Source: Lolium rigidum (Eukaryota > Streptophyta > Magnoliopsida > Poales > Poaceae). Taken from it: 64,000 nt of DNA. The stretch lies in the NCBI RefSeq assembly GCF_022539505.1, contig NC_061514.1, positions 340,364,644-340,428,643 on the forward strand, given 5' to 3'. The notes beneath the pieces were generated by a model, which saw only the letters and a program-made list of their open reading frames with translations, did no database searches and was not told the origin of the DNA. The translations under genes were made by a program, and so were the position numbers. Position 1 is the stretch's first letter; every line of letters begins with the position of its first letter. Positions 60,117 through 64,000 of the stretch are shown here, piece after piece.

Positions 60117-60863
60117 TCCCTATGATAATGGATCATCAAATGTTTCCCTTTGTCCCTGGTTGCCTCCTTAATTGATGCCTTATGATCCAAATGATCCAAG
60201 TCCCTTGCATGATCCCATTTGTCCCTAATGTTGCTTAATTAAGATGAATAAATTCCCTCTAATCACCATTTGGAGATCAAGACTAGTTCTTGATATCCAT
60301 TAGTTACTCGTCAACACATGTGTTTGCATGTGTGTGTGAGTCTGCTTGTAGTGTCACTTGACTATTCAAGTTTCAATGTTGGTTACTTTTCCTCTAGTGC
60401 AAGAAATGGTTGAGCAGATGTTTATCCACTCGTTGGCCTTTATTCTTGGGTAGCTCAAAGTGTCATGCACTTACTTGGATCATCAAATGTTTCCCTTAAT
60501 TTGTCCCTGGTTGCCTCCTTAATTGATGCCTTATGATCCAAATTACTATATTATTGGATTGAGTGATATGGCTCATCGCTTGTTTGCTCTCCAAATGCTA
60601 TATATGTGTATTTGACCATGCTTATGATGGATTTCTTTTAAGGACTCTAGCTAGATTAGAGGGGAAAAAGTTGCTGCTTTGTTTCCTATGATAATGGATC
60701 ATCAAATGTTTCCCTTTGTCCCTGGTTGCCTCCTTAATTGATGCCTTATGATCCAAATGACCCAAGTCCCTTGCATGATCCCATTTGTCCCTAATGTTGC
60801 TTAAGATGAATAAATTCCCTCTAATCACCATTTGGAGCTCAAGACTAGTTCTTGATTTCCATT
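60117..60863. repeat. Direct repeat of about 180 bp in the CACTA element
   Basis: CCTATGATAATGGATCATCA through CTAATCACCATTTGGAG occurs at 60117-60303 and again at 60687-60863, with a partial third copy at about 60478-60545. No ORF is conserved. Confidence 0.75.
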
Positions 60864-60940
60864 AGCTAGACTCCAATATTAAAAATGTCTCCCAAATATG
60901 GAGACAAACATTTTAACATTACCCCAAGTGATTTACTTGT

Positions 60941-62830
60941 CGATGATTAGATGGTTGGTCGATCACTCGTACACTCGGGGTGGAGCAAGTGAGGCTTGGT
61001 GTGATGGCACAAATATCAATATCTTGTGCATCCTACCTGGCCTCACTTACTCCATCCCTGGATGTTAATATTTGTTTCGACCAACAAAGTATGAGGCATT
61101 CCATTTAGTTGATACCACTTGGCTCTTTCTTCCATTTTAGTGCCGATGATTAGAGTCGGTCAACTCGTACACTCCGGGTGTCGCTAGTGAGCCTGGTGTG
61201 ATGGCACAAATATCAATCTCTTGTGCATCCTACCTCGGCCTCACTAACGCCATCCCGGGATGTTCATATTTGTTTCGACCAACAAAGTATGAGGCATTCC
61301 ATTTAGTTCATACTAGCTACTTCTTAATTGCATTGGCCTTTCTTCCATTTTAGTGCCGATGATTAGAATGTTTGGTCACCTATACGCCGCAATATACTTT
61401 GTAGACGAGCCCCCTTTCCTCGGCCGCCGTTCCGTGAACGAGTCCTTGATGAGACAACAACGCCGACATGCCTCTCCGGCGCAGCGACCACTTTTCTTCT
61501 CTCGCCGTCCAGTACGTGAACGAGTCCTTAATGCCAAGACGGTGCCAGCCTCCCTAGCATCATGCCGACCTCGTTGTCGCGCTTCGGGCCGTGTCGATCA
61601 TGCGCCTCGCACTCTTCGCCTTCTTGCCCGGTGAACGAATAGACTAATCGTTGGAATAAGGAAGCCGATGACGGCCGATCGCAATTTAATCTTGCGACCG
61701 GCTGTCATCGGCTTCCTTATTCCAACGATCAGCCTATTGGTTCACCGGGCAAGAAGGCGAACAGTGCGGCGCGGGACACACGGCTTGAAGCGCGGCAACA
61801 CGGCCCGGCATAATGCCGGGCAGGCCGGCACGGTCTTTGCATCAAGGACTCGTTCACCGGACAGCGAGGGACTCGGCGTGGTTCCGCGCCGGAGATGCGG
61901 ATCGGCGTTGTTGTGTCGTCAAGCACCCGTTGACGGAACGCCGACCGGGGAAAGGTGGCCCTTCCGCAAAGTATTTGTGTTGACCAACAATGTATGAGGC
62001 ACATATTCTATTTTGTCATTCCATTTGCTTTGAGATTTTCAAAATGCCGATGATTAAAATGTTTGGTCACCGTACACTCGGGGGTGGCGTAAGTGAGCTC
62101 TGGTAAGATAGCACAAATATCAATCTCTTGTGCATCCTACCTGGCCTCGCTTACACCATCCCTAAATGTTAATATTTGTGTTGACCAACAATGTATGAGG
62201 CACTTATTCCATTTTGTCATTCCATTTGCTTTGAGATTTTCAAAATGCCGATGATTAAAATGCTTGGTCACCGTACACTCGTGGGCGGTGTTAGTGAGCC
62301 TCGTGTGATTGCACAAATATCAATCTCTTGTGCATCCTACCTGGCTCGCTAACTCCGTCCCGGAATGTTAATATTTGTTTCGACCAACAAAGTATGAGGC
62401 CCTTGTCATTCCATTTGCTTTGGTATTTTCAAAATGCCGATGATTAAAATGTTGGTCACCGTACACTTGGGGGTGGCGTAAGTGAGCCTCGGTAAGATAG
62501 CACAAATATCAATCTCTTGTGCATCGGACTTGGTCTCACCGACGCCATCCCTAAATGTTAATATTTGTGTTGACCAACAATGTATGAGGCACTTATTCCA
62601 TTTTGTCATTCCATTTGCTTTGACATTTTCAAAATGCCGATGATTAAAATGTTTGGTCACCGTACACTCGGGGCGGCGTAAGTGAGCTCGGTAAGATAGC
62701 ACAAATATCAATCTCTTGTGCATCGGACTTGGTCTCACTTACACCGTCCCCGAATGTTAATATTTGTGTTGACCAACAATGTATGAGGCATTTATTCCAT
62801 TTCTCTTGTGCATCGGATACTTGTTGGTCT
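60941..62830. repeat. Tandem array, unit about 200 bp, seven units
   Basis: CGATGATTAGA/AAA marks unit starts at 60941, 61144, 61357, 62048, 62249, 62438 and 62638, a spacing of 189-213 except for the unit at 61357, which contains the foldback. Each unit has GGCACAAATATCAATCTCTTG-like, TCCTACCTGGCCTC-like and GACCAACAAWGTATGAGGC words. Confidence 0.88.
61391..61976. repeat. Long foldback (inverted repeat, about 290-nt arms)
   Basis: Left arm 61391-61684 and right arm 61692-61976 are reverse complements along their length (for example CGTTGGAATAAGGAAGCCGA at 61649-61668 and its complement TCGGCTTCCTTATTCCAACG at 61708-61727), separated by a 7-nt loop. Arms differ at roughly a tenth of positions by eye. 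It sits inside one unit of the ~200-bp array and replaces about 100 bases of that unit. GC content is far above the array. Confidence 0.9.
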
Positions 62831-63413
62831 CACTTTCTTCCATTTTCATCATAGTAGGAACTGGATGGAAGGACCCCGATGCAAGCGAGGCTGGTGGGTA
62901 GAGATGACGGAGCAAAGGAGGAACCGGATGAAGACTACTTTGTATCTCGAAATTGTGAATTTTGTATGAATTAAGAGTTGTATGCAAAACATTTGACACT
63001 TGCCACTATATATGTATCTCGATCGGGCTCTAAGTAATGTGATGATGATGTCTATGTTATATCCGTGCAATGTACATGATATTTATATTATATCTGAATG
63101 TTGCTGTATATAACTCGTGTATCCGTATTGTGTATCCGTATTGCTGTGTATAAACCGCATATGTGTAGTGAGACAGCACAAAATCGTGTATAATACAAGC
63201 AAATTCTCGTGGCGCACTAAGAAGCAATTCGTGGCGCACGCTTTTCGTGGCGCACCTAAGAACAAGTGCGCCACGTAAACCTTATTTCGTGGCGCACGAC
63301 CAGGTGCGCCACAGAAAGCTTATTTTTGTGGCGACGTTTCTGTGGCGCACCACCCGTGCGCCACAGAATCAAATTTTCGTGCGCCACTGATGAGGCTTTT
63401 CCTACTAGTGTCG

Positions 63414-64000
63414 TACCGTTGGTGTGAAGTTGCCTAACCTACCACTGCACCAAAGTTGCCTACCACTGCAAAAGTTGACTAGTATGGTGCCCGACAACAC
63501 AACTTTGGTGCCCAAAGGAATAACTTTCGGTGCAAGACTAAGTTGATTTTTAGTTTCTATGAACTTCCTATTGCCCTTGCGAAGTTGCCCAATATCGATG
63601 TTAATCTACTTTTTTCGTGGTGCACCAAAGTTGCTTTGTTGCGAACGAATGTTTCTTTATCACATATCAAAGTTTCTTCTTAACAAATTTCATCGAAACA
63701 TATGAAAATAAGAACTAGTTTCGAAGATCTCATCGTCAGGATTCTGAAAGTGAAAGCGGATCATAATTTTAAGATTCAACGCAAAAGTTATAGCTTTTTT
63801 GAATTTATTTTGGAAAGTAATCATTAGAAATCCATGCATCCATCCATGTGAGACCATCCATGTGAGACCATGTGGGCATGGAGGTCCTCATGAGCTGTGG
63901 ACACTCAGGTTCGGCCAGACTATTTTCTTCTTTGCGTTACTGTGACCACGTGCCTGCTTTTGGAGTTTTCTCTTTTGATTTTTGTGGAATTTAATGATAC
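63414..64000. other. Continuation of the minisatellite, then intergenic sequence
   Basis: GAAGTTGCC and AACTTTGGTGCCC words to about 63660 continue the array cut by the CACTA element. Beyond that nothing is recognised, apart from a short CCATCCATGTGAGA tandem at 63840-63870. Confidence 0.6.

Larger units (their letters stand above)
58292..63410. mobile_element. Complete non-autonomous CACTA transposon (5.1 kb)
   Basis: Inverted ends CACTAGTAGGAAAA and, in reverse at the right, CACTAGTAGGAAAA are flanked by the 3-bp target TCG (58289-58291 and 63411-63413). Sub-terminal regions are packed with GTGGCGCAC / GTGCGCCAC words in both orientations (58325-58620 and 63210-63385), the usual transposase-binding repeats. 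No transposase or TNP1-like ORF is seen. Behind the left sub-terminal zone is a GC-rich exon-like stretch (from ATG at 58690, MASDAVAVAVAAAAAFLREG), then AT-rich repeated DNA. Confidence 0.93.

Noticed and set aside
60941..62830. Regularly spaced repeats that could suggest a CRISPR-like array
   Set aside because: Units of about 200 bp repeat along their full length with no unique spacers, inside a plant CACTA element.

Overview
This is nuclear DNA from a grass, very probably a Triticeae species (wheat, barley or Aegilops type). The evidence is spliced plant genes with GT-AG introns, very high GC3 at the 5' end of genes, and dense nesting of Stowaway and Tourist MITEs, Mutator-type MITEs, CACTA, Helitron, copia and other LTR elements. 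I see no organellar insertion, rRNA cluster, tRNA gene or CRISPR-like array.

Layout. 0.2-1.7 kb: decayed copia pol and 3' LTR. 2.0-2.7 kb (minus): intact dirigent-domain gene. 3.0-4.9 kb: tandem duplication, one copy split by a Mutator-type MITE. 5.3-17.7 kb (minus): complete 23-exon SNF2 gene of the SMARCAL1/ZRANB3 (plant CHR18) class with HARP domain, helicase motifs and a PIP-box-like C terminus; its introns hold MITEs and a LINE tail lies just upstream. 19.3-25.6 kb: complete non-autonomous LTR retrotransposon with a perfect 5-bp target duplication. 25.7 kb: hAT MITE. 27.7-29.0 kb (plus): truncated FAR1/FRS-type gene behind a purine-rich stretch. 30-33 kb: repeats and two Stowaways. 33.9-34.3 kb (minus): two-exon Bowman-Birk-type inhibitor. 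34.5-36.9 kb: tandem duplication, one copy split by a Harbinger element with an extremely GC-rich core. 37.4-38.2 kb: copia 3' end. 38.9-39.6 kb: Helitron terminus and broken AP2-like gene. 40.5-43.1 kb: diverged repeat array. 43.2-44.3 kb (minus): GeBP/STOREKEEPER-like regulator. 45.9-49.9 kb: the upstream region of CBF5 in two copies. 49.9-51.6 kb (plus): intact CBF5/dyskerin. 53.4-54.6 kb: B3-like ORF in repetitive DNA. 55.2-56.0 kb: Mutator MITE. 58.3-63.4 kb: complete non-autonomous CACTA element inserted in a 21-bp minisatellite and carrying a ~200-bp tandem array that contains a ~590-bp foldback.

The cellular genes are not a pathway cluster. They are separate housekeeping (CBF5 in snoRNP and telomerase biology, SMARCAL1-like in replication-fork remodelling), regulatory (GeBP-like) and defence-type (dirigent, Bowman-Birk) genes on a transposon-rich background. 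The strongest second-look items are the CBF5 promoter duplicate without a gene, the long foldback inside the CACTA array, the PIP-like tail of the SNF2 protein, and a pattern of CTG/CAG-to-CG differences between the two LTRs that looks like a sequencing artefact. Coordinates of spliced genes were derived by hand from splice sites and reading-frame continuity.
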